A stretch of 64,000 nucleotides of DNA from Anas platyrhynchos (lineage: Eukaryota; Chordata; Aves; Anseriformes; Anatidae). A program made the position numbers and the translations under genes. The stretch lies in the NCBI RefSeq assembly GCF_047663525.1, contig NC_092613.1, forward strand, positions 5,667,501 through 5,731,500, read 5' to 3'. A model generated the notes under the pieces. The model worked only from the letters and a program-made list of their open reading frames with translations, searched no databases and was not told where the DNA came from. Below, piece after piece: positions 11,351-24,900 of this stretch; position 1 is the stretch's first letter; every line of letters starts with the position of its first letter.

Positions 11351-14132
11351 AAAGTAACAAAAGCATTACGTCTGTCAAGGATCTGTACATCCCGTATATA
11401 AAAACACTACTGTACAATGAGAAACCATCCACTCCCTCCTCCCAGCGCAGCTTACAGACTCGCTCCCATTTCCAGACACAAAAAGCAGGTCCCGTTCAAC
11501 AGTCCAGCTTGTTTAACCGGGGAGAGGAACCCCCCCCCCCCCGAGACACACTCCTAAAACACACACCATCCGGCCCTAAAAGTGAGCATCAGGCTTGTAG
11601 GCAAAAAAAAAAAAAAGGCAACAGCACACTAATTCACAGCTTTTACATGGAACCAGCTACAAGAGAAATGGGTCGCACCCGGATCCGGGTGGATTTTGGA
11701 GCTAACAAGACACCTTTACCACCAAACTCCTCCACCTGGGGACGGAGAACTCGGCTATTTCTGCTTGGTGAGCGGGGGCACGCTGGGGTTAGTGTGTTCC
11801 TTTGGTGTGGGCTGCCGCTCCTCACCAGCTCTTTTTCTGGTAAGAGGGTAAAACAGGGGGAAAAACCTCCCGACTGCAGCGATGGGGACAAATGACAACC
11901 CCAGGGGCAGCCTCCAGGGGACTCCCACCCAGCAGAGCACACGGCAGCTCCTGGGGAGCTTCCCACAAAACCAGATTTAAGGGATGACTTGAGCTCAGAT
12001 CCTTTTTCCTTGAAAAAAGAGCTTGCTTTTTGGAAGTTCCCCAGTGCTCCCCTCTGGGTGATGTCACCCCTTGCACAAGGTCACCGGGGGAAAAGCCCCG
12101 GCGCCTCCTTCAGCTTCTGCTCTGGAGATGTGAGAGACTCAAGCGATGCAGAGGGAAGTGATGCAACTTCAGAGCTACCGCCTGCAACTGCCCAGGGACA
12201 AACAAATCCTGCTAAAATGTCAAGCGGGGAGTTACCCATCAAGGAAAACCATTTCCAGTTCAGGAAATTGCGATTTGAAACTGCTACAGAAATCTGAACT
12301 TACTTTTCCACCTGAAAAGCAGTCCGAGCCGGGGAAGCGATGCTATTTTTAATATTAAAAACAAAGCTAAGCACTGGGGCAGACAGGAGGCTTCCTTCCT
12401 CTCCCAGAGCGTTCAGGGTTTTGAAATATATTGCACAATTGTCTGAGAACTTGATTCATCAAAGGCTGGGAAAGAACAACTCTGGTTATGCCAGTCGGCT
12501 GCTGGGTCAAGAAAAGAGGAAGGTAAAGAGCGCGCTGCGAAAACAGCTCGGGGAAAGTTTCGTTAAGAGCAAACCACGTCAATGCCCTGGTTTTTCAATC
12601 ACTTCTCCCAGGATCCCTGGAGGAGCACCAGCTGGTTAGGAAAAAGGCAAGGGACACGGAGCATCCCGGTAAAGGCTCATTCCCCAGCAGGCAGGTCGAG
12701 TTTTTGGGGCAGCACCGCTGGTTCCCACCCAACCTGAGGGAGCTGGAGCAGTTTAAGGGCCAAACCTCAAACAAAGCTCAGGAAATCTCCCTGAAGACAA
12801 GTACCACGGGGATTTCATGAGCTCTGCTTGAAGGGGCAAAGCCCAGGACCAGGCATTAGTTGTGCAAAACGGTTTTGGACCAGGAGATCGGAACCAGGCG
12901 GTGCCCCCAGCGAGGTCTCAGTTGAGCCAGCTCCCGGGGTCAGCCTCTTGCTGAGCACCCAGGGGAGGAAGAGAAGGGAGAGGAGGGGAGAATTTAAAAG
13001 CAAAACTGACCCCAAAGCACCTGAGCACCCCAGCCTCAGAACTGCAGCAAGCACAGCGGGCAGAGATCCCCGATACTTTGGGATTTTAGGAGAGAAGGCA
13101 AAAGAGGATCCAACACCAACCTCTAGGGCACAAGGCAAGTTGCTTCAGCTCTTCCGGAGAAGTGACGCAGCAGGTCGTCAGCACCAGATTAGGCAATTTT
13201 TATACGCAAGAGGCCACGGGCTGGATGTCTGAGCCCTCCAGAGCGGGCAGGCCTTGTAATTCAGAGCTGATTTCAGGGTCTGGAGCACCCTGCCTGTGCA
13301 GAAAGCTGTGGTGACAGCCAGGTACTGGGGAGCACCAGGAACAAGGAGCACTCCGGTGCCACCACAGCGCCTGCAAAATTCATCCTGGGGACCTCCACAG
13401 CACAGCCTGGTGCTTCCCCAGCCACCGCATCTCTGCCTCGGGTGTTTCACGTGGCGAGGACACCCCCAGGGCCCCCTCAGCCCAGCAGCAGGCAGGAGAT
13501 GGAGGGGTTGGAGACCAGCCATGCGCTGCCCCTTGCTTTGTGCTCCAGGGGGGGCAGCCCAGAGCTGCAGCACTCAGAGTTGGTAGGTCCAAAAAAGCCA
13601 GAGCAGGAGAGGTCCCAGGGCCCCCAGCATCACCCAGCCCTCAGGGCAAGGTTCCCCTGCACAATTTATCCAGGCACCCAGAGATCAGCCGAGCTGGGAA
13701 GTGAAACTGGTGAAGAAAAGATGGCAACTCCCCCTTGTCCCTTCCCAAACAGCATCGCAACGCTTGGTGACAACGCTGCTAGGAACCAGGACAGGGGGGT
13801 GACATCTCCCCCCACCAGCCACACGTCCCAGCCTGCCTCTTCCCCCTCTTCCTCCATTCCGAGCTGCCCAAGTGAGCAAGCCAGCCTACTGCAATTGCCA
13901 TCCAACACTAATTAGGTAGATATCGGCTTCATAATAAAAACTCATAAGCTTGCAACAGCTTTAAAAAAGGCACCGAAAACACTGCTCCTGTCTGAAGCAG
14001 TGCCCAATATTTTAATTTTGGATTTTCTTGGATTTTCTTAAAAAATATAAATAGCTCTTCATTTTAAAAATAGATCCTCAGGTGAGGTATACAGTAGCCC
14101 GTGTCTTGGCAGTGTAAGGACATGAGGAGTAT
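11351..14132 (-). other. BTG2: BTG2 3' UTR (inferred)
   Basis: Minus-strand sequence between the BTG2 stop and the distal AATAAA. The part nearest the stop is AT-rich (13,920-14,090) and contains an ATTTA pentamer next to U-rich stretches when read as mRNA. Such AU-rich elements are typical of immediate-early genes and would give a short-lived message. The rest is unremarkable, with a C13 run at 11530-11542 on the plus strand and an A13 run near 11,603. Confidence 0.55.
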
Positions 14133-15529
14133 TTAGCTGGAGACAGTCATGATGTAGTTTTTGGAAGGGCTGGTGCGACCGAACATCATCTGGTTCTTAC
14201 AGGTGAGCATCCCGTAGGAGCTCCCGGGTTTCGTGGCGGTCGCTTCGTACAAGACGCAGATGGAGCCGTCCTCCCCGATGCGGTACGAGACCTCGTAGGG
14301 GTCCACCCAGAGCGTGAGCTCGCTGGGCAGGAGCTGGTAGAGCTGCGGGAGGCTGAGTCCGATCTGGCTCGCTGCCTTGCTGATAATGGGGTCCATTTTG
14401 TGGTTGATGCGGATGCAGCGGTAGCCGGAGCCTTTGAAGGGTTTCTCGGGAAACCAGTGGTGTTTGTAGTGCTCTGCAAAGGGAAGCGAGAGGGGGGGGA
14501 GCGGTGAGCAGCCGTGTCCTGCTGCAGTCCCCAGGGGATCCCACAAAGGCAGAGGGAACCGAATCCTCCTTCGGCTGCCTCCATCGGGGACACCAGGGCA
14601 CAGAGCTCAGCTTTTTGGCTGCCGCTTGCTCCCAGGCACAGGGCTGTCACTCTTCGGGTCCTAAAACCCCAGGCAGGACAGTGGGGGGTTGCAGACAGGA
14701 CCCCAAAACCTCACCCCGGCCACTTGGGATACAATACCAGCAGCACCACCCCAGCACAGATGGGGGGCAGCCTTCGGGTCAGCCTGCCTCTGGGGGCAGG
14801 TCACTGCCCCTTATCTCGGGGCAGCACCGAGCAACCCACCCCGTCCCGGGGCTGATAACACAAAGGCTGCTTTCGGCTGGGAGGGGACGCCCGCACCACC
14901 CAGCGGGTGCTGGGCACCAAATGGGTGCGTGGGGGGCACCGAAACCCCACAGACACAGGGCACGGAGAGCAGCTGGGGGCCATCCCGGCTGTGGGGTGCC
15001 ACTGGGGGGTCGAGACACAAACCCCCCCAGCTGGGGTCCAGCTCCTCACCTTTGGGGGAGGCAGGAGGTGCTCACCCAGGACCCCAGAGGGACACGGGTG
15101 GGCACCCAAGCAAGGCACAGGCGGACACCCAGCACCCAAGGGAACACGGGTGGGTGCTGGGGAAGGGGGGGGAGGTACACGGATGGGTACCAGCCCCCTG
15201 GGGGGCACGGGGGGGGGGCACAACCAGGCACCCAGCACTATGGGGCACCCAGCAAGTCCCCAGGGAGGGGACACCGGGTCGGGACGGCCACGGGGCAAGA
15301 CCCCCGAGTGGGCTCCGGGTCCTGCCGAGGAGAAAAGCCCCGGGGGGGTCTCGGATGGCCCCTGGGGGGGGTCCTCACCTGCCAGCGCCTCCCGCAGCGC
15401 CCCGCTGAAGACCTGCAGCTGCTGCTCGCTGACACAGCCCCGGGTCCGCAGGAGACCGGAGACGAAACCGACGGCGGCGGCGATCTCGGGCAGCATCTCG
15501 GGCCGGGGGGGGCCGCGCCGGGGGCTCAT
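14133..15529 (-). CDS. BTG2: BTG2 anti-proliferative protein, two coding exons
   Basis: BTG2 is a p53-inducible immediate-early BTG/Tob protein that recruits the CCR4-NOT deadenylase through CNOT7/8 and slows the cell cycle. Exon 1 is 15529-15379 (CAG|GTGAGG donor) and exon 2 is 14473-14133. Codon 51 (Glu) is split 1+2, as in mammals. The joined product has 163 residues against 158 in human; the extra residues lie in the N terminus before [11 protein letters not shown] and in the linker after Box B. Box A covers about 53-73 ([19 protein letters not shown]) and Box B about 105-127 ([16 protein letters not shown]). Trp106 aligns with human Trp103, needed for deadenylase binding. The C terminus [12 protein letters not shown] is Box C, with the conserved Ser-Pro phosphorylation site. 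The start lies about 265 bases inside a TATA box. Confidence 0.97.
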
Positions 15530-15770
15530 GGCTGTGCGGTTAAAAAAGGGGGGGGGGGGGGGTCCGGGGTCCCGGTACGGCTGGGTTCGGCTCAGATCAA
15601 GCCGGGGGGACCCGGTTCGGCTCAGATCAGCCCGGTTCGGCTCGGATGGGCCCTGTTCGGGGGGGTCCCGGCTCGGTTCGGAGGGTCCCGGTTCGGCCCG
15701 GGGGGGGGGGGGGGGGGTCCCGGCTGGTCCCGGCCCGCGGCGGCCCCGCTGCTCCCGGCTCGGTTCACGG
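15530..15770 (-). repeat. BTG2: BTG2 5' UTR with GC minisatellite and poly-C tracts
   Basis: Between the inferred start site and the BTG2 ATG lie several imperfect units of about 20 bases based on CCCGGTTCGGCTCAGATC (plus-strand sense, about 15,576-15,700). They are flanked by G runs at 15548-15562 and 15700-15717. In the mRNA these runs are poly-C. The 5' UTR extent is inferred from the TATA box. Confidence 0.65.
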
Positions 15771-15792
15771 GGGCCGCGGGTTCGGGGCCGCC

Positions 15793-15905
15793 CTTATATA
15801 GAGCGCCGGGGGGAGGCGTCATCGGAGCGGCGCCTCCCATTGGCTGAGGCGGGCGGCGGTATGCAAATAGCGCCTGAGCTCAGCGCCATGGAAGGAGTGA
15901 CGTCA
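15793..15905 (-). promoter_or_regulatory. BTG2: BTG2 core promoter: TATA, CCAAT, octamer, CRE
   Basis: Reading toward BTG2 on the minus strand, a perfect palindromic cAMP-response element TGACGTCA (15898-15905) comes first. It is followed by an octamer ATGCAAAT read on the plus strand (15861-15868), a CCAAT box (15843-15839) and TATATAAG (15800-15793). A second CRE-like GCGTCATC lies at 15826-15833. Compact spacing and CpG-rich flanks fit an inducible immediate-early promoter. I did not find a convincing p53 element in this interval. Confidence 0.85.
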
Positions 15906-15963
15906 GCACGGGGGGGGGCGGGGGGAGCAGGAGGAGGGGGGCGGGGGAGGGGGGAGGGAAAAA

Positions 15964-16092
15964 GGGGGGGGGGGGGGGGGGAAGGGATCGGGACCGGGAT
16001 CAGAATCCGGATCGAGACCAGGATCGGGTTCAGAATCCGGATCGGGATCAGAACCAGAATCCGGATCCGGATCAAGATCAGGACCAGGATCG
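15964..16092. repeat. G18 run plus (GGATCN)n minisatellite upstream of BTG2
   Basis: An 18-base G run is followed by about 17 imperfect hexamer units of the GGATCG/GGATCA/GAATCC type, with ACC variants in between. The GGATCC palindromic core makes strands partly self-complementary. It lies about 180-290 bases upstream of the BTG2 TATA box. The G-rich DNA just before it (15,907-15,980) has many GGGG runs and G-quadruplex potential. Confidence 0.85.
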
Positions 16093-18144
16093 GCCCCCAC
16101 CGCCCCCCCCCCCCAGCCCCGGGGCCCCAGGAGGGTTTTTGGGGGTCCCATGGGAGAATGGGGTCAGGCAGGGTCCCCCCGGGGTGTCCCGAGTGCTGGG
16201 GGGCACCCCGGGTCCTGGTGTCCTTTGTGGTGTTGGGGGAGGTGGTGCCAGGTCACCCTTGGGTGCTGTGCACCCCGTGGAGCGGGGTGGTGGGTGCTGT
16301 GTGGGACCCCGGCCCCACAGCCCGGGGGATTTGGGACCACCAGTGCCAGGCTTCCTTCCCCTGCCCACTGCTGGGTGCCTGCATGGATGCGGACACAGAC
16401 CCCCAGGCACAGGTCGCCCCCACAAAGGGATCCCCACAGCCCCGGAGCCCTTTGGCACTGTGGGACGGGGCTGGCACAAGGGGTCCTGGTGGTCCCCAGA
16501 GCTCAGCACCGGAGCTCTCGGTGCCACTTCTGGGCTGGGACACCACAGCTCAGCCACCTGTGACCGTCCCCATCTCCGTCCCCTCTCCCCCCTTGCCTCC
16601 AGCACGGCCGGGTGCTGCCACCCCGCACAGGGCACCGCACCTCCCCAGGGGCGCACGGGCAGGTTTCCATCCCCAAAAGTCCCCCGAGACACATCGCAGG
16701 TCCTTGTGCCCCCATCACCGGGCTCTGGGCAAGGCCAAAGCCTTTCTGGAGATCCCCAAAATGTCAGAGAGAGCTCAGCAGCACCCCAGGGGGCGAGGGG
16801 GACACTGCAGCAGCCGCCTTTGTCCCCCTGCCCAGGGAGCATTCGAGGCGAGGAGCGAGGAGAGCAGGAGGAGGTGGCTGCAGCGCCAGGACGTGTCCCG
16901 TCACGGAGCGGGGCGAGCAAGCCGAGGCAGGCAGCGAGATGAAGGAAGCGTCCTCGGGTGCCTGCATCCAGCCCAGCAGCAGAGGAGAAGCGCTGGGAGC
17001 AGAGCATGGCCCCGGTGCTGAGCAGGACGCGAGCAGCAGCCAAAAACCACCAAAAAATGGGGAGCTGCAGCGGCTGGCCCCGCTGCCGGCCCCGCTGCCC
17101 GGGATGGAGGCAGCCCAGCCTCTGCTGAAACTGGCCCGAAGCTACAGCAGCTGCTGTAGGAGGCCAGGCTCTGTTCTTGCCTGTGCTTTGATCAGCCCTG
17201 AGAGAGTTAGTGTCAAAACAGGATGGGTTTTCTGAACGAACATCCCTTGGCAGAGAAGTGGGGTTGTTGTGAGCCATCGTCTGGCAGCCCCGCACCTCTC
17301 CCGGTGCTCTGGGGGAGGATCTGAGGGCACAGATCTGGTGCGGTCCCCAGTGGGAAGGGGTTCAATGGCCAGGACCTCACCTGGCAGCAAGTGCAGCTGG
17401 AGACTGCCACTGCCTCTGCCCAAGGAGCTGCTGCCCTGCGAGCCCAGGCACAGCGGTTCCCAAATGCTGCTCCCATCCCAGCATTGCATTCGCTCCCCAG
17501 AAAGTGCAGGAGGAGCGTGCAGCCCCACTGCCTGCCCCCACCCCATCGTGGCTGCCGTGGGACCCCTCAGGGTCCTGGCCCACCTGGGCACCCCGCTTTT
17601 GGCAAGAGCCGTCCGAGAGCACTCAGCAAAGGGGAGTTTGTGGGGCAGCTCTTAGCACAGCAGGTCTCCAGGCTCCAATCATTTTCCGTGACTCAAAGCT
17701 GGATTTTTTGAGGCTTTTTTGCTTCCAGAGTCTGCAGTTCATTTTATTCACACCTCTGTCGTTCCTTCGTGCAGGCGCTGTGCTTGGGACTTTGCACTTG
17801 AAGCACGAGGGGATGGCTACGTAGCAGTGCGAAGCCCACAAATGGGAGAAAAGAGTAGGAAAATAGCTTTGGAAATCATAGAAGACGGCAATAGAAAATG
17901 TAGTGCCCGAGCAGAGGTCTGTACTGACCCCGTTTCTTGTTCTGCACAGCTCAGAAGGCAGCAGCGCACAAGTAGGGTCAAGCCAGCAAGAAGATAGAGC
18001 CAAGGGGTCCCCGGGTCCTCCCTCCCCGCTCCATCTGCCGCTCCATTCATCCGCAAAGCACAAGGAACCAGGCAAATCTCTTGCTATAAACCAGATTTGT
18101 CTTTGTAAGCTTTGAAATAAACCCGAGGATTAAAGTCTAAGGAC

Positions 18145-18162
18145 TTTTTTTTTTTTTTTTTT
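18145..18162. repeat. Poly(T)18 tract
   Basis: Eighteen consecutive T in intergenic DNA. Confidence 0.9.
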
Positions 18163-21100
18163 AAGTCAGCAACACACATGAAAGAGCGCATGGGTCCATG
18201 CGAGCACGGCACAATGCGGGGGGAGGAGATCTGTGCTGCAGCAGCAGCCGGGGGGCCCCTGGAAGAGGCTGCACAAACACCCAGCGCGAGCCCGTCCACG
18301 CAGAGCTTGATTGCTTCAAACACACCTGTGCTGCCAGCCAGCAAACGCCCTTGGAGCCTGTGGGCACCGTCATCACCGGCGGAAAATTAGGAAGCAAACA
18401 AAGCCATCAGCGCAGACACCTCCGTATAAATGCACCGGGAAAAGGCAAAGTGAGGCCAACTTTTCTGCCGTGGCGAAGCCCAGGAGGCCTGAGCGGAGCT
18501 GGCAACTCGACTGAGCGGGCAAGGAGCAGGGGCTGTGCCCCCGGCCAGCAGAAGGATCACGTTCAAAAGCACTTGGCTGGCATTGCCCAGCCTTGAGTCA
18601 CTGGATGACAACGGCAGCAAGAGGTGTCCTGTCCTCTGGCCTGCCAAGAATAGCGCGGGGAGCAGGCGCGGCGTGCTGCCAGGAGCAGCAGCGCTGCTGC
18701 TGATGTGGCCTCGGCCAGCAGGTTCCCCTGGTCCCCCCTGCTCCGCAAGTGGATGAAGTAAGCGCGGCACCATCCTCCCAATTCAGGTCCTCCGTTTGTT
18801 CCTAATCACCGGGGCTCTCCGGGCAGAGGGCTGACACAGGCCCGGCTCCCCCCAAATCAGATTGGCTTCGTTAAGCCCTCCCAATCAGAGATTTCCTGTG
18901 GAGCTCAAGGGCCTCTAAGCGGGTTACGCGCCCATAACTTCTGGCCCTGTTACAGCGAGACGGGCAGGCTTAAAGACGGGGCAGGAGGCTTAATGCACGC
19001 CTTCCGACCGCTTTGAGGAGCCGGGGAGTAAACAAACAATTAGAAAATAAAATTCATTTTAAAAAGCGAAGGCAGAGCGGCTTTAATGTCATTCTGGCTA
19101 GATTAGTTTCCGCCCTGTGTTTAGCTGGAAATGGCTGAGAGCATTTAGATTTCAATTTAAAAAAAAAAAGCACACCAAAACAATAAACCTCACCATAGCG
19201 ATCGGCCAGACCAGCCTGGGGACTGGTTGGGCAGGAAGGAGGCGTTCAGATAGGCTTCCAAATGCTCCGCTTATCCAAAGGAGGTTGGAAACCAGTCGAG
19301 CTGGAAGCTTTACAATAAAAGGGGAGCGTTTGGCTTGCAATCAAGGGTTAAAACTCAGCACAGCTCACAGGGACTGGGGCTTTGCAGGAGTCAGCAGCTC
19401 GGGGTGTTTGCGTACACCTAAAAGGAAGCTGTTCCCACGCTCGGCTCTGAGCTGGAAATTTTGGAGGGGGCACCTTTCTCACCACGGTGGGCTGAAGTTC
19501 CTGAGGCATCCGGCACAAAACCCAGCTCGGGAATATCCTTTGGGTCAGCCACCAGTCCAACAGCCACGAATCCATGCCCCCCGTTATCAGCAGCGAACTA
19601 GTTACATGCAGAATTAACGTTTTAAATCCTCCCGATTAGACGTGTCCCACAGCTTGCTAAATTAGCCATCACTTCTCCTGGTTGGGTCCTTCCCAATTAC
19701 CCTAGCGCTTGGGAAGGATTTTAAGGTTAGCTGGGTGGATTTGGGAAGGCGAGGGCTGGCTGGCTTTATGTTAAGGGGAAAAAAAAAAAAAAACCTCTTG
19801 TTCTGAACTGTAAAAATAAGAGATGTACTGGCCCCGTTCAAATCTCATTATCTGGCTCTGCCGGAGAAGGCGCAGACATCGGGATCGTGCTGCCAGCAGC
19901 CACCTGGGTGCTAGCACCGGGTAAGCGCAGTCACTGGGAATTTAAGGGGAAAAAAAGCCCAGGGGTAAGCAGGGCTGGTGTGTTTAATCAGGGCTGTAAT
20001 TGGTAACCCGGGTCTGACCCCAGAAACAGGCCTAGCAGGCAGGGTAAACAATAAAGCAAGAGTCTGATGCCCAGCCTACACTTAGAGCTAATAAGTCCTT
20101 TCAAAACACGAGGTTGTGAAATAAGACTGAGCGAACCGTGTGAAACGCATCAGAGAGGGGCAAGGAGATGGGGACAGACACCGAAGCCTCTTTAACCTGT
20201 TATCTCCCTCGACTAGCCCTTGGTTTTGCAGCACGCACGGGTGCCCAGCCAGGAGAAGCGCTGAGCATCTTCTCGCCAGGCCGCGCTCCTGGAAGCTCAC
20301 CAGCCCTCGTGCCCCCACGGCGTGCGCTGTGCCGTGCCCCCTGCCCCCTATTTTGGGGCCCGAATGCGTTTTGGCAGCCGGGTCCTGTGCTGGGCCTGCC
20401 TGTGCTGCCTGTACCCAGCCGCCCTCCCTCCACCAGCATCTGCAGCGTGGATGGGACATGCAGAGGCACGCTTCAGGCATGTCGGGGCAGCTCCGTTTGC
20501 AGGCTCTCGGGATGCTAAATATTCCCCTCTGCCTCATTTGAAGAGGGTACACGGGCTGAGGGCTGGATGCCCTCCAGCATTTGAGCACAGCAGCTTTTGC
20601 AGCACGAGCCCGGGGCTTCTGCCACTGCCTGCAGAGACCCAGGAGACGCCCTCCTCAGAACAACCTCCCTCCGAGCCTCCTTCTGTATTGCAGGCCGTTG
20701 TTTCCTCATGGCAAACAACATATCTGACCTGCTGCAAATGTCACATCTGTTCGGGAGTATTTTAGGAAGCAAACATTGCCGCGCTCGAGGGAGCTGCAAC
20801 CACAGTAATTGCTTTTTCTTCGAATTTCTGAGGACTTTGGGCCTAGTTTTTCCAACGGTACTGAGCACTCGCTGGCTCCAGCTGCCTTAAGTGCACTCTG
20901 GAGGCTTTCTCCTTGGCCTCACTAGCTGAACCCATACTGACAGAGCCTTGTGCAAGGGGACATTTGCTCAACGCCCGACCTTAGTGGCCGGAGGAGAAGC
21001 CTCAGACAATAGTTCCTCTTGGAGCTGCCACGTCGGGGAAGGTACGTCGCTGACCTCACGCTGATTTCACAGATGGTTTCCTGTTCTCTGCATTTGGTTA

Positions 21101-21891
21101 TTGTTTTTTTCCACATCCTCTTTGCAGGATGCCTCTGCCTCCGCCTACCCCTGTTCCTGTCGAACAAAGCCGGAGGAGGTTGAAGGGGGCGAGAGAAGGG
21201 GTCCACAGCAGGGCGCTCAGCGCGGCGGCAGGCCCAGAGCAGGGTGGGGATGGAGGACTTTGCACGGGCAGGTCCAGAGAAAGTCTCCAGCTGTAAAGCC
21301 TGGAACGGGCTTGTTAGTCCCCGAGATAAAAAGGAGTTCAGAGCCCTGGTGTGCACTCAGAAATGGAGCAAGGATCAGTGGGGCTCTGGGAGGACAGCAG
21401 TGTCCGCTCCAACCCTCTGCCCCCGAGCAGCCCCTCAGCGCCCAAGGTGAACAGCTCGTGTGAGACACCGGGGTGTGCACAGTGCCCCTATTGCAGCACC
21501 CTGGGGTGTGTCTGCCCCAGAAAGTCCCCGAACACACACACAGCTCTGGTCAAAACATGATTTCCCTCCCTGTAGCCAGGGATAGGTAAATACACCAGCA
21601 ACTGGTGGCGAACCCACCAACGCCACGGGACGCAGGAGCCAAATCCTCCTCAGCTCGACCATGTGAACTGGGATTTAGGATCTACGGGGGAGCAGGCAGC
21701 TGTGAGGGTTGGAAATGGAGCCCTAGGAGATGCTGGGCCTTGCTCAAAGCCACAAAGGCAAGGCACGGGGCCCCTCCTGCGAGCTGCAGGCCCTGGTGCC
21801 GCAGCGCCTGCATTCCCCAGAGCTTTCCAGGCAAAGCTCCCTGCTGGGGCCTACCTCACTCACACCCCTCCTTCTCGGGCAGGCCGGAGGG

Positions 21892-21900
21892 CTATATATA
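21892..21900 (+). promoter_or_regulatory. Isolated TATA-like box
   Basis: CTATATATAGGG in GC-rich surroundings resembles a core promoter TATA box, but no gene or open frame of note follows. Weak candidate only. Confidence 0.2.
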
Positions 21901-24900
21901 GGGCTTTCACACTTCACTCCAACGTAGCCGTGCTACGAAAAAGGGATTTTTCTTTTCTTAGAAATGAGAAGTTCAGAAAAACCCTCTGGCTGAAACCACG
22001 AGACGGGATTTTTCAAGTGGTGAGAGGGCGGCTCGCCTGCCAAGCTCCGGCTCGGCCGGGGAGCTACGCTGCGACGAGCTGCCCGAGCAGCACGTTGCCG
22101 AAATCGGCGTTTATTGCTTATAAAGCATTAATGCGGGGTAACGTGCCTCACGGCACCATGGCAACCCCAGTCGTCGGCAGCAAAACAAGGGCAGGAGCAC
22201 CGGCGGCAGCGTTGCTGTAGCAGCCGCTGAGTGAATTCACCGCCCCTGCTCGGAGCCGGGAGTCTCTGCGGGGCTTGGGGCTGTTTTCTGACAGCCCACG
22301 AAGAGCAGCTGGTTTACCCACACTTGAGAGGAGAGGAGGAGGAGATGGTTAGGGATTCAAGTGATTTCTGTTGCAGCATCAGGCACCTGAGCTACCCCCA
22401 CTCGGTCCTTTGCTGAAGGGCTCCGTAGGACGTACGGTGTCAAAAAGAAATGGGATCTTTCAGGGAAGAGCTGTGTTTTCCCACAAGGCTGAAGAGTTCA
22501 AGCCTGTCCCATGCAGACTTCAAAGCGTTAGTGTGGCTGGTGCTGCTAACAGGAGAAGCCAAGCAGCTCCAAAACTTCCAGATTTTGGCCTACACCAGCA
22601 CTGTTATGACCACAGCCAATTCATTTATGGCAACCTGACCTGGCCGTGGCTAACTCCAGAATCTCCCGGCCATCACAAGCTCTGGGTCTGGCTGCCCTTC
22701 TCTCCCTCCCCACCAGTCCTCGTCTTGGTCCCCAGCTCGACTCCACGGCACGGATTATGTCAGGTTTTATCTCTAGCTGCTCCGCTGACGAAGCTCTGCC
22801 CAATCCATCCATCTCCCTGTGGCCTTTATGTGCCCAGACAGCAAATCCCCGGGGACCTGTTGTCTCACGGCCATCGGGAGCTGAAGCTCACAGATGGTCC
22901 AGGCTCCAGCGTGGGAGAGAAGGGACACTGGGAGAAGGTCCTTGGGGTTCTTCTCAGGCTACACCCACAAATATGAAAGAAGCCCGTGCTTCCCAGAGCC
23001 CAGCAAACCTCCCCAGCCCTGCAAACATCAATTAGCGCACAAAGACGGCCCAGATAAAGCAGGGCAACACCCTAGCAGGGCTTAGATCTGGGTGGTGCCC
23101 TTTCCCAAGAGGCAGGCTGATCCCCTCACGGAGAGAGACCTCCGGAACAGCAGGTGGATTCTGCAGGACTGCTCTAGGCTCTTCCCAAGGATTCCCAGCC
23201 CTCCCCAGCAAAGCCAGCTACTTGTTTTTTTGGTGGGTGCTGCACCTGCGCTGGGTGTACCGCATGCAGCCACCCACGGGTGCTTCCCAAACCTCCCCCC
23301 CAGCCCAAATCCTACAGACCGGAGTAAACGCCCCCCTCGTTTTGGCTTGCTGACGTCTTTTACTGCTGCCTCGTGGGCTTCAGGGGGGAAGCTGATGTGG
23401 TTTTCTTCTTTGACCTGCTGCAGAAGTCACACAGAAAGTTTTGTTGTTCAAGGAAGGTCAGAGAGGCTGGGCTCGACCAGATGGCTGGCCTGGGAGCTGG
23501 AGCTCGCCCTGAGCTGCCAGGGTGTGTGCAGCCAGGGAGGGAAGGAGGGAGGTGGCTAGTTAGTAAAGTAGGGGTCATTTACTCAAAAATCTGGGTTTAG
23601 GCATGGCTGTGGATTGCACACAGAGTTCATCTGGGTTTGGATCCCAGGTTTCAGGTTAGAGCCACATCTATTACTCACAGAGGCAGCACATAAGCTCTCT
23701 CTTCGTCTTTCTGCATTTCAGCAAGAACTGAGGCTTCAGCAGAGTCTCTGGGGGCATTTTTCCACTTGTATTTAAAGGAATTAAAGCAGTCGTGATTTTA
23801 TCTGTGTACATTTGAGGAGAGGAGGTGGGGTCTGGATTCCTGAGCCATTTTCAGGTCAGACCTTGGTGCCTGTCCAAGGCCTTGCCCTATTGCTCAATTC
23901 CTGCACAGGACTTCGGTCTCCCCTTACAAAAACCCGGGAGCTTCACGTAGGAGCTAGGTTTGGAATGAAACTGGTACATTTTAACCCGCCTAAGCTAAAC
24001 ATAACATCGACATCCTGGAAATGGCCTCCGGGAGGCTGCCCCTGAGGCATGGCAGGGCTGTGATGGTCACAGAGCTGGCCTGGGGGACTCTGCCAGAGCC
24101 GGGACCAGGCCACTTCAGTCCTGCCTGTGCTGACCAGCATTCCCCAGAGCTCCTTGAAACGATTGTCCTCCGCACGCTCATCACCAGCTCAGACTCTAAT
24201 TAATGCTTTGGGAGCCCAGTTACCCTGCAGCCCTGCCCCACCCCACCCAGCAGTAATGGCAGGGACGGTCCCACTCCCACCCTCGGCAGCTATGTTCCCA
24301 TCTCCCACAGGGAGGTCAGCGAAGCTGTCCGGGATCTCTCAGCACCTCTGGAATTTGAGCAGGCACTAAAAAGCAAACGAGGTGGCTAAGACAGGCCAAG
24401 AAGAAGGGCTGGAAATGCAGCACATGGGCACCGGTCCCCGTGAGGTGACAGAGGAAAAGGCTGTGCAGAGGGAACGCCGAGCGCCACGGTGCCTGGGAGG
24501 ATGGAGAGTGGGGCGAGCTGTGTTACGGGGGGAACAGCTGCTGGGTTGCAAAAGAAACAACAAGTTCACTTGCTGGCATCCCCCGCTGGGCACAGCAGTC
24601 CCACGGAAGACCTACCTTTGGAGCAGGGCTCTCGAGAGAGGCTCTGGCAGCAGCAGGGCTTTGCAGCCACATTCCTTAGGAAACAAAAGGAGGTTTGGAA
24701 AAACAATAAGCCATTTTCCCCTCCCTGTACCGAGTCTTGGCTGAGGCCATGCTGAGTGAATTATACATGGAGCTCTGTCAGGAAACCTCCCTCCCAGCTG
24801 GGAACGTGCAATCCAATCTGCCAGCAGCCAAGACATCAGCACGGGCCAGGGATGGGGGACAGAGGGGCCAGGCAGAGATCGGAGCCCCTCTGATAGAGCA

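Noticed and set aside
14504-17021. Very long plus-strand open frames (447 and 704 residues) across the BTG2 promoter and exon 1
   Set aside because: They are antisense to BTG2 in very GC-rich DNA, where stop codons are rare. The translations are low-complexity Gly/Pro/Arg with no domain.
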